Source: Aquabacterium sp. (GTDB taxonomy: Bacteria > Pseudomonadota > Gammaproteobacteria > Burkholderiales > Burkholderiaceae_C). From it: a stretch of DNA of 64,000 nt. Under the pieces are notes generated by a model, which searched no databases, was not told where the DNA came from, and saw only the letters and a program-made list of their open reading frames with translations. Positions 1 to 10,358 of the stretch are shown piece after piece (positions within the stretch are counted from its first letter, which is position 1; every line of letters starts with the position of its first letter). Where the stretch lies: the NCBI GenBank assembly GCA_030654395.1, contig JAURXM010000026.1:62001-126000 (forward strand), given 5' to 3'. The position numbers and the translations under genes were made by a program.

Positions 1-46
1 CTTCGGTCACAACGCCATTCATCTCGATCAGTTCTTCTTTGGCCAT
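1..46 (-). CDS. infA: Translation initiation factor IF-1, N-terminal fragment
   Basis: The window edge cuts this gene, leaving 15 codons that read MAKEELIEMNGVVTE. This matches the N-terminus of the beta-proteobacterial form of IF-1, a small OB-fold protein that binds the A site of the 30S subunit during initiation. The ATG is at 46-44. No strong Shine-Dalgarno sequence precedes it. The gene is divergent from the cold-shock gene at 515. Burkholderiales often carry a second infA copy outside the ribosomal protein operon, and the setting here suggests that kind of copy. The identification rests on the N-terminus alone. Confidence 0.85.
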   Translation of the reverse strand, partial: MAKEELIEMNGVVTE

Positions 47-514
47 GAGTCTTTTAAAATGTACGGTCAGGTAATCGACGCCGATGCACCAGGGCACTGT
101 TGTCGGGAACCTCTTTCACCGGCTGCGCCACAGCATCTGCGGCCCGAAGAAGAGGTTAAATGAGGCGCTCTTGGCACGCTCTAGCAAAAGGCGCCCAAAA
201 GCCGCACCCATGCTTTGCCGCCAGGGCAACATTCCACTGTACCACGTACGCAAGGTTTGTGGTGAAAAGTTCACGTTAATACGCCAGAACAGCACCTCAA
301 GCGGCCGGACAAAATACTTCTGGCATTTTCGCACGAAGTCAGATAGACTGCGCTCTGTAGGTATGCCAAGACCGTCGTTTCAGAGGTCTGTTCGTCCCCT
401 GCCGTCCTGGCAGGTCAGGTTGAATTCCCCCCCAGGTGATCATCTTGTGTGTCTCTGCTGCGCTTCGGCATGATGTCGCGCGCATTTTTTAATCACTTGT
501 TTAAGGAAATAAAT
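47..514. other. Intergenic region between infA and cspA
   Basis: This 468-base stretch has no convincing gene. It must hold the divergent promoters of infA and cspA and the cspA 5' untranslated leader. A short hairpin (CCTGCC 398-403 with GGCAGG 409-414) lies in the likely leader, and a weak TTGAAT at 420-425 could be a -35 element. Open frames at 84-473 (plus) and 116-334 (minus) have no recognisable domains and look like chance. Confidence 0.5.
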
Positions 515-727
515 ATGTCAACCAGCCAAACCGGTACCGTTAAGTGGTTCAACGAAGGCAAGGGCTTCGGCTTCATTGCTCAAGACAATGGCGGCAACGA
601 CCTGTTCGCCCACTTCAGCGAAATCCGTGGTTCGGGCTTCAAGACTCTGCAAGAAAACCAACGCGTTGAATTCGACATCACGCAAGGCCAAAAGGGTCTG
701 CAAGCTTCGAACATCCGCGTCATCTAA
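515..727 (+). CDS. cspA: CspA-family cold-shock protein
   Basis: A 70-residue single cold-shock domain protein that binds single-stranded RNA/DNA and acts as an RNA chaperone. The RNP1-like motif KGFGFI and the RNP2-like motif DLFAHFS are both present, and [11 protein letters not shown] at the N-terminus is diagnostic of the family. The full length equals that of typical CspA proteins. The start at 515 is chosen because AAGGAA (503-508) sits 6 bases upstream; a longer frame from 449 would add an extension unknown in the family. The gap before the gene could accommodate a long leader of the kind used for temperature control, but this is inferred. A strong terminator follows. Confidence 0.95.
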   Translation: MSTSQTGTVKWFNEGKGFGFIAQDNGGNDLFAHFSEIRGSGFKTLQENQRVEFDITQGQKGLQASNIRVI

Positions 728-733
728 TGTCGC

Positions 734-788
734 GCTGACCTTCGCAGGTCAGCAACAAAAAACCGCAGAGTAGTCTGCGGTTTTTTTT
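734..788 (+). terminator. Rho-independent terminator of cspA
   Basis: Two hairpins follow the cspA stop. The first pairs GCTGACC (734-740) with GGTCAGC (747-753). The second pairs CCGCAGA (763-769) with TCTGCGG (774-780), is preceded by a run of A and is followed by eight T (781-788). The second is a textbook intrinsic terminator. Confidence 0.92.
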
Positions 789-813
789 CGCCTGTACATC
801 ACCAAACAGCGCG

Positions 814-1074
814 TCAGGCTGTAGGTCGACGACTCACCAGATTGCACAAATTGCGGCCCGTTTCGGTCAGCCTCAGCCCACCACCGGCCCACTCTAGCCA
901 ATCCAAGGCCACGTAATCCGTGATGAGGTCATCACCGATCAAGTTAGCTTGTCTGGCTTTGAGACATTCAAGCGTATGGGGCAGCATGGCCCGCAACATA
1001 TCCGACCGAGATGGCGGCAGTGTGCGTCCTGGCCGAATGGCCGGCGGATCGCCCGGCGTCAGTATGTTCGGCAT
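814..1074 (-). CDS. Small conserved-looking hypothetical protein
   Basis: An 86-residue protein of unknown function. The C-terminal half (DYVALDWLEW...GLRLTETGRNL) resembles the last helix and wing of a winged-helix domain, but this is only an impression. The start at 1074 is preferred over 1080 because AAGGA lies about 6 bases before the second ATG and directly abuts the first. It is convergent with cspA and divergent from the MFS gene. No partner gene suggests a role. It could be a DNA-binding or DNA-mimic protein, or a lineage-specific orphan. Confidence 0.55.
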   Translation of the reverse strand: MPNILTPGDPPAIRPGRTLPPSRSDMLRAMLPHTLECLKARQANLIGDDLITDYVALDWLEWAGGGLRLTETGRNLCNLVSRRPTA

Positions 1075-1193
1075 GATCATTCCTTGGTCGCTACATGTAG
1101 CAGCGCTGGTTCAGACTACCACCACCAGCCCGTTTCAGGGGTAATTTCGTAGCAAGGGCATGTACCCATGGCCCGATATGGCACAGTGCCCGC

Positions 1194-2426
1194 ATGAATT
1201 TGCCGAATTTGCAAGATGTCCCTGCCGCACGTCATGATGCTGCCACGATTGGCTTGGTCGGCTTGGCGCACGGCACATCGCACTTCCACCACATGCTTTT
1301 GCCGCCTTTGTTTCCGGTTTTCATTCGGGATTTTGGTCTGAGCTACGCTGAGTTGGGTCTGTTGGTCAGCGTCTTCTTTGTGATTTCAGGGATTGGGCAG
1401 GCATTGGCAGGCTTCGTGGTCGACCGCATTGGTGCACGCCCTGTGCTGTTTGGCGCTATGGCTTGCTTTGTGGTGTCGGCCATCGCGGCGGCATCTGCTC
1501 AAAGCTACACAGGACTGATGCTGGCATCGGCATTAGCAGGCCTAGGCAATGCGCCGTTTCACCCAGCTGACTTCACTATCTTGAACAAGCGGGTGTCGCC
1601 TGCGCGTTTGGGTCATGCGTTTTCTGTGCATGGGATCAGCGGTAATTTGGGATGGGCTGCAGCGCCTGTCGTCTTGATAGGCCTGAGCCAAGCCACGGGC
1701 AGTTGGCGCCTAGCCTACTTGTGTGTGGCTGGACTGGGCTTGGCTGTGCTGGCTGTGCTCGTCCTGAACAAGCAGGCGCTAGATGACCACCATCAGCCAG
1801 CAGCCCGGCACCTCGATCTGCCGCAAGGTGAGCACGCCTTGGCCTTCATGAAACTACCCTCAGTTTGGTTGTGCTTTTCGTTCTTTTTTTGGAGCACGTC
1901 CGCCTTGTGCGCGATTCAAAGTTTCGCCAGCCCTGCGCTCAGCCACTTATACGGCCTGCCCATGTCAGCGACTGCTTTTGTGGTGACGGGCTTCATGTTG
2001 TGCGGTGCTGCGGGCATGGTGGTGGGTGGCTTTTTGGTGGCACGGGTAGCGCGTATCGAGCGCACGATCGCAGCCGCGATGAGCTTGGCGGCCGCACTGC
2101 TGCTGCTGACTGCAAGCGGCCTGCTACCTGGGTACTTTGCTGCGGTGACCGCTGCCTTGGCCGGATTTGGCACAGGCTTGGCGGGCCCGTCACGCGACAT
2201 GCTGATCAAACGAGCGGCCCCCCCGGGTGCCACTGGCCGCGTCTACGGCTTGGTCTATTCAGGGCTTGATCTGGGATTTGCCTGTGCCGCCCCGGTCTTT
2301 GGCGCACTGATGGACCATGGCATGCCAAGCGGGGTGTTTTACGGCTCTGCGTTGGCCTTGGGGATCGGCGTGTTGTCAGCTGGGCTGGTCAGCCGCAAGC
2401 TCAATGTGGCTTACGTGGCTCCTTGA
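1194..2426 (+). CDS. MFS transporter, fosmidomycin-resistance (Fsr)-like
   Basis: A 410-residue major facilitator superfamily protein with about 12 hydrophobic segments. The N-terminal region (GLAHGTSHFHHMLLPPLFP) resembles the Fsr group, and DRIGARP fits the family's loop 2-3 motif. Members of this group are inner-membrane proton-driven efflux or uptake carriers. The substrate cannot be told from sequence, and the gene has no pathway neighbours. The 3' end overlaps the convergent small gene at 2401-2694 by 26 bases. Confidence 0.85.
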   Translation: MNLPNLQDVPAARHDAATIGLVGLAHGTSHFHHMLLPPLFPVFIRDFGLSYAELGLLVSVFFVISGIGQALAGFVVDRIGARPVLFGAMACFVVSAIAAASAQSYTGLMLASALAGLGNAPFHPADFTILNKRVSPARLGHAFSVHGISGNLGWAAAPVVLIGLSQATGSWRLAYLCVAGLGLAVLAVLVLNKQALDDHHQPAARHLDLPQGEHALAFMKLPSVWLCFSFFFWSTSALCAIQSFASPALSHLYGLPMSATAFVVTGFMLCGAAGMVVGGFLVARVARIERTIAAAMSLAAALLLLTASGLLPGYFAAVTAALAGFGTGLAGPSRDMLIKRAAPPGATGRVYGLVYSGLDLGFACAAPVFGALMDHGMPSGVFYGSALALGIGVLSAGLVSRKLNVAYVAP

Positions 2427-2694
2427 AGGCCTCCGGCGTGTAGACATTGCCATCCTTGTCTACACGGTGACGAACCCGGTTGATGACCTCTTGCGCCACT
2501 TGCTTGGCCTGCGCCTTAGATTGACGATGGCGCCGCCAATGCCACACAGCCAGCGCTCGGCGACGCACTGCAAACCAAGTTTGGTTGAAGATGCGGTCGA
2601 GTTGTTGGCGCCGTGTTTCGCTCAAAGCCATGCGAATCAGCATGACCACGCACACAGCCGCCACAAAAACGGATAGCAATTTGTCAACGTACAT
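2401..2694 (-). CDS. Small membrane-anchored hypothetical protein
   Basis: A 97-residue protein with one N-terminal hydrophobic segment (about residues 5-23) and then a highly basic, Arg/Lys/Gln-rich cytoplasmic-type tail ending in KDGNVYTPEAFK. The ATG at 2694 opens this coherent topology; the frame extends upstream to 2850 but the added residues look non-coding. No good ribosome-binding site is visible. It overlaps the end of the MFS gene and diverges from the MAPEG gene. No family is recognised. Confidence 0.5.
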   Translation of the reverse strand: MYVDKLLSVFVAAVCVVMLIRMALSETRRQQLDRIFNQTWFAVRRRALAVWHWRRHRQSKAQAKQVAQEVINRVRHRVDKDGNVYTPEAFKEPRKPH

Positions 2695-2765
2695 AGGGGC
2701 TAGCCGATTGAATTTCAGAAATGATGGATGATGGTAGCCCCGCCAGACTGACAAATTGACAGCAA

Positions 2766-3194
2766 ATGACAAACCATTTCGGCATTTTTTTACCCATCGG
2801 CGTACTCGCCCTGTGGACGATGAACGTGCTGTTGCTGATCCCGATCGCACGTTTCAAGGCGGCCGGTCAAGGCATGGTTACCGCAGCCGACTTCCGACTG
2901 GGTGAGTCGGCGCGTGTGCCCGATTTTGTGCGCCTGCCCAACCGCAACTTCATGAACCTGCTTGAGGTGCCGATGCTGTTTTACATGGCCGGCATCACAG
3001 CCTTTTTGACACAGCAGACCGACAACGTGGTGATGACGCTGGCTTGGGCCTTCGTGGCCTTGCGCATCGGGCATTCGATCGTGCACCTGAGCTACAACCA
3101 TGTGATCCACAGGCTGGTGCTATTTGCCATCAGCAACGTGGTGGTTTCAGCGATGTGGGTATTGCTGCTTTATCGGATCACATCACTTTCGTAA
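2766..3194 (+). CDS. MAPEG family membrane protein
   Basis: A 142-residue integral membrane protein with four predicted helices. It fits the MAPEG family (membrane-associated proteins in eicosanoid and glutathione metabolism) in length and in the RxxNxxNLLEVPMLFY-type segment, seen here as RLPNRNFMNLLEVPMLFY. Bacterial members are often annotated as glutathione-S-transferase-like, but many have no proven activity. The last 12 bases overlap the 3' end of the convergent PstS-like gene. Confidence 0.85.
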   Translation: MTNHFGIFLPIGVLALWTMNVLLLIPIARFKAAGQGMVTAADFRLGESARVPDFVRLPNRNFMNLLEVPMLFYMAGITAFLTQQTDNVVMTLAWAFVALRIGHSIVHLSYNHVIHRLVLFAISNVVVSAMWVLLLYRITSLS

Positions 3195-3605
3195 GATGAT
3201 GCTCATGGATGAGGGCACATCAGCTTCATCCAAATAAGCGATGGCGCCGGGCGTGCTTTGGATATACGCGATGACCTCGGCGGCGTTGGCCAAGTCTCGC
3301 GGTGGCGAGCCCTTACCCACATAGCGACGCACCGTCCAGTAGGCCAAATAGGTGTCGTCGTTTTGTTGCAGGTAATCGCTCAGGAAGCGCTGCCGCGCCC
3401 CTTGGCCTACGGCGAGGTTCACCGGGGCGACGGACACGCCGGCCACTTGGATCACTTTGCCGGTGTAGATGCGCTGCGCGGTCAGGAGGTCAATTTTACC
3501 CACCCCCGTGTGCGCGACCAGTACCACGCCAGCCAAAGCGGGCAGGCTCATGGCCAACAAGCCCATCAACACGGTACGACAGAAAAGACGCTTGATGTGA
3601 GTCAT
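3183..3605 (-). CDS. Small PstS-like periplasmic phosphate-binding domain protein
   Basis: A 140-residue protein with a signal peptide (hydrophobic core about residues 9-24, cleavage probably near LPALA). The mature part resembles half of the PBP-like fold of PstS-type phosphate-binding proteins: GKIDLLTAQRIYTGK, then a RYVGKG stretch and TPGAIAYLDE. It is far shorter than transport PstS (about 320 residues), so it is more likely a sensory or accessory binding protein than a transporter component. The start at 3605 is chosen because the signal peptide begins there. It is the last gene of the signalling operon, 10 bases after the porin-like gene, and probably works with it or with the kinase. 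Ligand identity is inferred. Confidence 0.75.
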   Translation of the reverse strand: MTHIKRLFCRTVLMGLLAMSLPALAGVVLVAHTGVGKIDLLTAQRIYTGKVIQVAGVSVAPVNLAVGQGARQRFLSDYLQQNDDTYLAYWTVRRYVGKGSPPRDLANAAEVIAYIQSTPGAIAYLDEADVPSSMSIILRK

Positions 3606-3615
3606 GTCGCGCCCC

Positions 3616-4875
3616 TTAGAAAGCAAAGCTGTAGTTGACGGTCAGCACGTTGATGCGCTGGTGCCTGACGACATCGCTGCCTAGCGGAGAGTCCACCATC
3701 GCGGATCGTTTGCCGACCCGGGTGTTGAGCCACTCGGCTTTGAGTTTGCTGTGTGAGCTCAACGCGTAGGAGCTGCCCAGCGCAACCGACTCTTGGTCGT
3801 AGGTGGGGATGCTGTCGGCCACAGCACGTTGGCTGGCGTTGAGATCATCCTGTCCGGGCACCACGCTGGCGTCCAGTTTCGCAACCAAGCCCACCGACAC
3901 ACCGGTGCTGCGCAACTTGGCAAAACTGACGTACGGGGTGAAGCGATCCATCTTGTGCAGCACGGCCACATAACCACCAAAGGTGCTTTGGCCGCGGTTA
4001 GTGCGGTGTTGGATGTTGCGTGCCAGCTCGCCCACGACGCGCCAAGTCGGCGCCACTTCCACATCACCGCCAAAGGTGATCACATCGTTGGCGATGGCCG
4101 CTGTTGTTGGCACGCCCGGCCCAAACATCTGCTTGCTCACCTGAAAATAACCGCCCAGGTCGACATACGGATAGTCGCTGTCAAAGTCTTCGCCACTTTT
4201 GAGGCGGGTGACCGTGTGGTGCAGACCTACGCGCCACGTTGCATCGTCTGTGCGCAGGGTCAGCACGCTGCCCACAATGCCGGTTCGAACAGGGGTGAAG
4301 AGTGTCCCATAGTCGCGTGAATGGGTGCGCGCTGCGATGGCTGCCTGACCGCCAAACACATCCAAGGTCAGCTCACCCAAATCAGGCAACCAGCTGTGCG
4401 AGACGGACAGGCCAGTGAAGTCCACCGTGGGGGAGATGCCGTACATCTCCATCGGCAAGCGTGCAAAATCATAGGTCTGCCCAACATCACGGTTCTCAGA
4501 GTTGAGGAACATCGAGACGCGCTGCTTGCCCACGCGCAGCAACCAATCGTTGCCCGGGCGCCAAGACAAAAAGGCCCACGAGGGCGTCAGTGACCAGTCT
4601 GTGTCGTTGCGCACAGATGGCGCCACAATGGCTTGCACGGTCGCCGACAACTCAGGGCTGAACTTCAGCTCCAACTGGCCACCGATCACCGTGTCGCGTT
4701 TGAAAGTGCCTGTGTCATCAATGAAGCGCTGGTAACGATACGATTGATCAGAGATGGCGTAGCCCACCGTGCCAAATCCGGATGTGGCCAATTCGAGGGC
4801 TTGCGCCACCGGTGCTGCCAACAGCAAGCCGGTGCTCATGGTGAGTGCGGCCCAATGTGTGCGTGAATGTTTCAT
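3616..4875 (-). CDS. Porin-like outer-membrane beta-barrel protein
   Basis: A 419-residue protein with a signal peptide ending near AQA, alternating amphipathic strands throughout and a C-terminal phenylalanine (NYSFAF), the signature recognised by the Bam machinery. No specific porin family is certain; it resembles porins found beside PstS-like proteins. The start at 4875 (MKHSRTHWA) begins the signal peptide; the upstream extension to 4992 is rejected. It lies 25 bases after the HD-GYP gene and 10 bases before the PstS-like gene, so it is probably co-transcribed with both. A likely role is ligand entry for the associated sensory system. Confidence 0.75.
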   Translation of the reverse strand: MKHSRTHWAALTMSTGLLLAAPVAQALELATSGFGTVGYAISDQSYRYQRFIDDTGTFKRDTVIGGQLELKFSPELSATVQAIVAPSVRNDTDWSLTPSWAFLSWRPGNDWLLRVGKQRVSMFLNSENRDVGQTYDFARLPMEMYGISPTVDFTGLSVSHSWLPDLGELTLDVFGGQAAIAARTHSRDYGTLFTPVRTGIVGSVLTLRTDDATWRVGLHHTVTRLKSGEDFDSDYPYVDLGGYFQVSKQMFGPGVPTTAAIANDVITFGGDVEVAPTWRVVGELARNIQHRTNRGQSTFGGYVAVLHKMDRFTPYVSFAKLRSTGVSVGLVAKLDASVVPGQDDLNASQRAVADSIPTYDQESVALGSSYALSSHSKLKAEWLNTRVGKRSAMVDSPLGSDVVRHQRINVLTVNYSFAF

Positions 4876-4900
4876 GTCAAGGTCACTTCGCTGGTGTTTT

Positions 4901-5991
<1,091 letters not shown>

Positions 5992-5995
<4 letters not shown>

Positions 5996-8900
5996 CCCTG
6001 TTGGCTACCCTTTTCTACGTTGTCCAGCAGTTCAAATGCCACATCAAAATCCCACCGTGCCAAGGCGCCGTTAAGGCGTGTCATGGTCACCGCTGGCAAC
6101 CACGCCGCAAAATCAGTGCGGTGCTTTTGCCACAAGGCCAAGGCTTCACTGTCACATTCGCGGCTCAGTTGCTTCAATTGTTGAGCCAATGCCCAATCGT
6201 GTTCGGTGGCTGTGTGCACAGGCACACTCACAACTGGTGTATGTTCAACGGTACCTAAGTAGTCTTGCAGCTTTTGACCGAGTGACATCAAAGCATCAAG
6301 CAGTGGTTTCGAGGCTTGTTGTATGGCGGCTGCATCGCCAGCTGGGATGACGGCCTCCAAACCAAGGGCGGCCTCTCGCACCGTGGCTGAGCCTATCGTG
6401 CCGCCCAAGCCTTTAAAGGTATGTGCCTCGCGCGCGAGTGCCTCCCAGTCTGCCTGCTCCAAGGCGAGGGGCAGCCACGCCATGAACTGCACCGCATGAT
6501 CAGCGAAGGCTTTCAGCGTGGTTTGATAGAGCACCACGTCACCCTCAAACCGCGACATGGCCACAGCCGTGTCCAGACTGTCAATGACAGGTGGCACGGG
6601 GCCCTCAACGCGAGCTGTAACCAGAGAAGTACCAAGGACTTTGTGAGGTGAAGCCGGTGCGCAAAATGGTGCCACCGCAGCGTACAAAGCCGCCGGGTCG
6701 ATGGGCTTGGTGATATGACCGAGCATGCCCAGCTCGCGGCAGCGATCGCGCTCGGTGGCCATGGCGTGTGCGGTCATGGCGATCACGTTCGTGCGATACA
6801 AAGCGGGGTCACTGCGGATGGCCTGCGTGGCTTCGTAGCCATCCATCACAGGCATCTGCAAATCCATGAGGACAAGGTCATACGGGGCCGCGCCTGACTG
6901 GCGCAAACGCTCTAGTGCCTCCATGCCGTTGGCTGCGACATCGACACTGGCACCGCGACGGCAGAGCAACTCCACGCTCAGTTGTTGGTTGAGTTTGTTG
7001 TCTTCAACCAGCAGCACGCGCAAGCCATCTAGCCGCACGACCGCCTCGGTTCGCGCCGCCGTGGGGGCCAACAGCGGTCCGCCGCCCTGAATGTGGTGCA
7101 AGAGTGTGCGCACAGCTTGGGGCAAGATGGGCTTGCCCAAAAAGCTCGCTGCGCCACCTTGAATGGCCTCGGCCCGAACCTTGTCTGACCCATAGGCGGA
7201 CACGACCACAATCTTCAAGTCAGCCTGATCCCGCTTCAGCTGGGCCAAGACCTCGGCGCCCCCCATGCCGGGCATCACCCAGTCAAGCAGCACCAACTCA
7301 TAGGGTTGGCCGGATTGCAAGGCTTGCTGCGTGAGCGCCAAGGCCTCTTTGCCATTCGATACGGCACGCACCACCCCGCCATCGGCCTGCCCGACACCCA
7401 AGGAGGCCAGCATGCTGCACAGGGTCTGGCAGGTCTCGATTTGGTCATCCACAACCAGCACACGCAGGCGTGTCACGTCACCGGGCCACTGAGGGGTTTG
7501 CGGCGCTTGGGCCCGCATCAGAGGCAGCGTGAAAGTGAAGCTCGACCCTGAACCAGCCTTGCTGGCCACAACGATGTCACCGCCCATGAGCACAGCCAAG
7601 CGCTTGCTGATGCTCAAACCCAATCCGGTGCCGCCATATTTGCGCGTAGTGGAGCCATCGGCTTGTGTGAACTCCTGGAACAAGCGCTTGACTTGGGATG
7701 CGGTCATGCCGATGCCGGTGTCGCTGACCTGAAAGCGCAGTTGCAGGTACTCGCCTTGGCGGCTCACCAAGCCCACGCTGAGCTTGATGTGGCCATGATC
7801 AGTGAACTTGACGGCGTTGGACAAGAGGTTGGTCAGCACCTGTCCCACACGCAAAGCATCACCGTGGACGGTACTGGCCTCACCCAACAACACGGGGTCT
7901 TCAAAGGCGCACAAAAGCTCAAGGTCTTTTTCTTGTGCGCGCTGCCGCAGCAAGGCCAAGACGTTGCCCACCACATCCTCTATGCAAAAGGGCATGGACT
8001 CCAATTCGAGCTTGCCAGCCTCAATCTTAGAGAAGTCCAAGATGTCGTTGATCACACCCAATAAGATGCCCGATGCGGACTGCACTTTGTCTAAGTAATC
8101 GCGTTGTTGTCCATCCAGATCGGTTTGCAAGGCCAGATGGGTCATGCCGAGGATGGCGTTCATCGGAGTGCGGATTTCGTGGCTCATGTTCGCCAGAAAC
8201 ATGGACTTGGCGTGTGTGGCAGCTTCGGCTTGATCTCGGGCCTCGCGCAACTCGGCCTGCACGCGGGCGCGCTGATTGATGTCGTCCTGCACCGCATGGG
8301 CCATGGTGTTGAGGGTCACGGCAAGCGTGTCAAGTTCTTCAGCCCAGCGTTCGCGCCCACCTGCCCGTGCATCGTAGTGGCCCCTTGCAAGTTGCCGAGC
8401 AACCTGGTCTAACTTGGCGATCGGCTGCAATAAGCGGCTTTGCATGGCATACAGGCCATACAGCAAGGCGGGCAGCAGCGCCATGTCCACGCCCAGAGCC
8501 AAGAGGATGTAGCGCTTGAGCTCGTCGGCTGCATGCGACCGGGCTGCGGCGGTACGCGCATCGGTGGCTTGGCTCAGCTCTGCAACGGACAGCGCCAGGT
8601 CAGCGGACTGAGCCTCGTACGCTTTGGAGTGCACCAATTCGCTGGCATATGGCAGATCGGGCTCACCATCGGACACATAAGTTTGGTGGAAACGGTCATA
8701 CAGACCTTGCGTGGCGGCAAACGCCACTTGCTCTGTTTTTTTGATGCGCTCGCTGGTCTCGAGTACGCGGCGAAGCGCCTGAAATTCAAGCGGTGTGATG
8801 TCCAAAGCCTCCAGACGGTGAACCAGCGGCTCGCCTAGTTTGTCCTTGGGCAAGCTGTGCAACTGGCGGCCTGCAATGACGTTGTCCCAGTACAAACTTT

Positions 8901-9189
8901 GATCGGCGGCTGTGGGCTGGGGTTTGCTGCCCTCACGGATGGCCAGCACGTCGTAGTAGTACAGCAAGTAACGTGGGTCAGCCGTGGCGGTGTAGGTGCT
9001 GACCAAACGGCGCAACAAGGCTGTTTCATGCTGCAGCCCAGACACCAAGCGCATGGTGTCCGCTCGCTTCTGGGCTGCTTGCTCAGACGACAAATAGGCG
9101 TGGCGGATCAGCATGAGGAAGGTGACGTTGGCCACCAAGGCCACGGCCACCATCACGAAGAACCACCGGGAGACCGTTTTAAGCTTCAT
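5992..9189 (-). CDS. Hybrid sensor histidine kinase with two receivers and Hpt
   Basis: 1065 residues. A membrane segment at about 9-31, a periplasmic region of about 200 residues, a second membrane segment (about 228-250), then HAMP, HisKA (MSHEIRTPMNAILG, His near 336), HATPase (N, G1 and G2 boxes including DTGIGM and GGTGLGLSI), receiver 1 (VLLDWVMPGMGG), receiver 2 (VLMDLQMPVMDGYE) and a C-terminal Hpt domain (AREAHTFKGLGG). All phosphorelay residues are present. The periplasmic domain has no recognised fold and could sense the small PstS-like protein encoded downstream. Both ends overlap their neighbours by ATGA. Confidence 0.93.
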
Positions 9190-10358
9190 AGGGGTGGTGG
9201 CACCGCAAAAGCCTTGCTGGCGACGATCCGATCGCGGCCATCGCGTTTGGCTTGATAGAGGTTTTGGTCCGCCACCTTGAGCGCCCAGTCTGTATCCCCA
9301 TCGACGACCTGTGCAATGCCCACGCTTTGGGTGACCTTGAAGGCTTGCCCGGCGGCCGCAAAGGGGTACTCGCGCAAGCGCGCGGAGACTTTTTCTGCAA
9401 CGTGCTGTGCGCCGAGAAGGTCTGTTTCAGGTAGCAGCAGCACAAATTCTTCACCGCCATAGCGTGCGGCGGTATCGACTTGGTCACGGGTGTGCGCGCG
9501 CAGAATGCCCCCAATTTGGGCCAGCACATTGTCGCCGACCGGATGCCCCCAGGTGTCGTTGATGCGTTTGAAGTTATCAACATCGAACATCACCACAGAC
9601 AAGGGCCGCTCGCTGCGTGCTTGGCGATGGGATTCGCGTGCCAAGCGGGTCATGAATTCACGCCGATTGGCCAGCCCAGTCAACATGTCGGTAGACACCA
9701 GTGTCTCAAGCATCGCGCGTTGTCGGTTCAACAAAAAGGCCAACAGAAACAAGCACCCCGAAAACAGGCCTGCTGCCCAGAAAAACACGACGCGCACCCA
9801 AATAGCCCACCAAGGATGCAATTCGTGACCGAGGTAAACCGGGTGAGACAACATGGGCGCGTAAGCCAGCCATCCCTTGGCTTGCCCCCATTCGGCCAGC
9901 AAAACGGCCACCAAGGTCAAGATAAAAGCCCACCGCAACTGCCGCAAAGAAAACAGCGCACGAGCCAGCACCACTTCGGCTAACAAGACCACGCCCATGG
10001 GGGTGTCCTTGATGCCATAGGCCAAGCACAACAAGCCCACACCCAGTATGCTTGGCAACACGGCGGCTTGCACCAAGCACGGCATGACTTGTTCATTTTG
10101 TCGCTGGCGCCATGCCAGCACGCCCACGGCCATCAACCAAAGTACCAGCGCGGCTTGAGCCCACAGCGCCGGACGCATCCAACTGTCACGAAACAAGCCT
10201 TGTGCCGAAGCGTCATAGGCCGCATCCCATTGAAATAGCAAGAGCGGCAGCAAGGTGGCCAGGGTCAATTCCACAAAAAACAGGCTGCTGACGCTGTCAC
10301 GGCGCTCAACGACACGGCGCTCAATCCATTGCAAAGAGGCGATGAACCGGGCCTTCAT
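9186..10358 (-). CDS. Membrane GGDEF diguanylate cyclase (second of operon)
   Basis: 390 residues: about six hydrophobic segments within the first 200 residues, then a GGDEF domain (about 215-385) with an intact active-site GGEEF near residue 300 and the FKRINDTWGHPVGD substrate/metal segment. The allosteric I-site RxxD five residues before GGEEF is not matched (DQVD there), so product inhibition may be weak. It overlaps both neighbours by ATGA. It is clearly related in layout to the preceding gene and may be an old duplicate with a divergent membrane sensor. Confidence 0.9.
   Translation of the reverse strand: MKARFIASLQWIERRVVERRDSVSSLFFVELTLATLLPLLLFQWDAAYDASAQGLFRDSWMRPALWAQAALVLWLMAVGVLAWRQRQNEQVMPCLVQAAVLPSILGVGLLCLAYGIKDTPMGVVLLAEVVLARALFSLRQLRWAFILTLVAVLLAEWGQAKGWLAYAPMLSHPVYLGHELHPWWAIWVRVVFFWAAGLFSGCLFLLAFLLNRQRAMLETLVSTDMLTGLANRREFMTRLARESHRQARSERPLSVVMFDVDNFKRINDTWGHPVGDNVLAQIGGILRAHTRDQVDTAARYGGEEFVLLLPETDLLGAQHVAEKVSARLREYPFAAAGQAFKVTQSVGIAQVVDGDTDWALKVADQNLYQAKRDGRDRIVASKAFAVPPPL

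Noticed and set aside
116-334. 72-codon minus-strand open frame between infA and cspA
   Set aside because: No family resemblance and no start signal; likely chance in an intergenic region.
84-473. 129-codon open frame before cspA
   Set aside because: No ribosome-binding site, no recognisable domain and odd composition. It covers the cspA leader and promoter region.
4282-4290. GGTTCGAAC, like a tRNA T-loop
   Set aside because: It lies inside the porin-like coding sequence and has no acceptor, D or anticodon arms around it.
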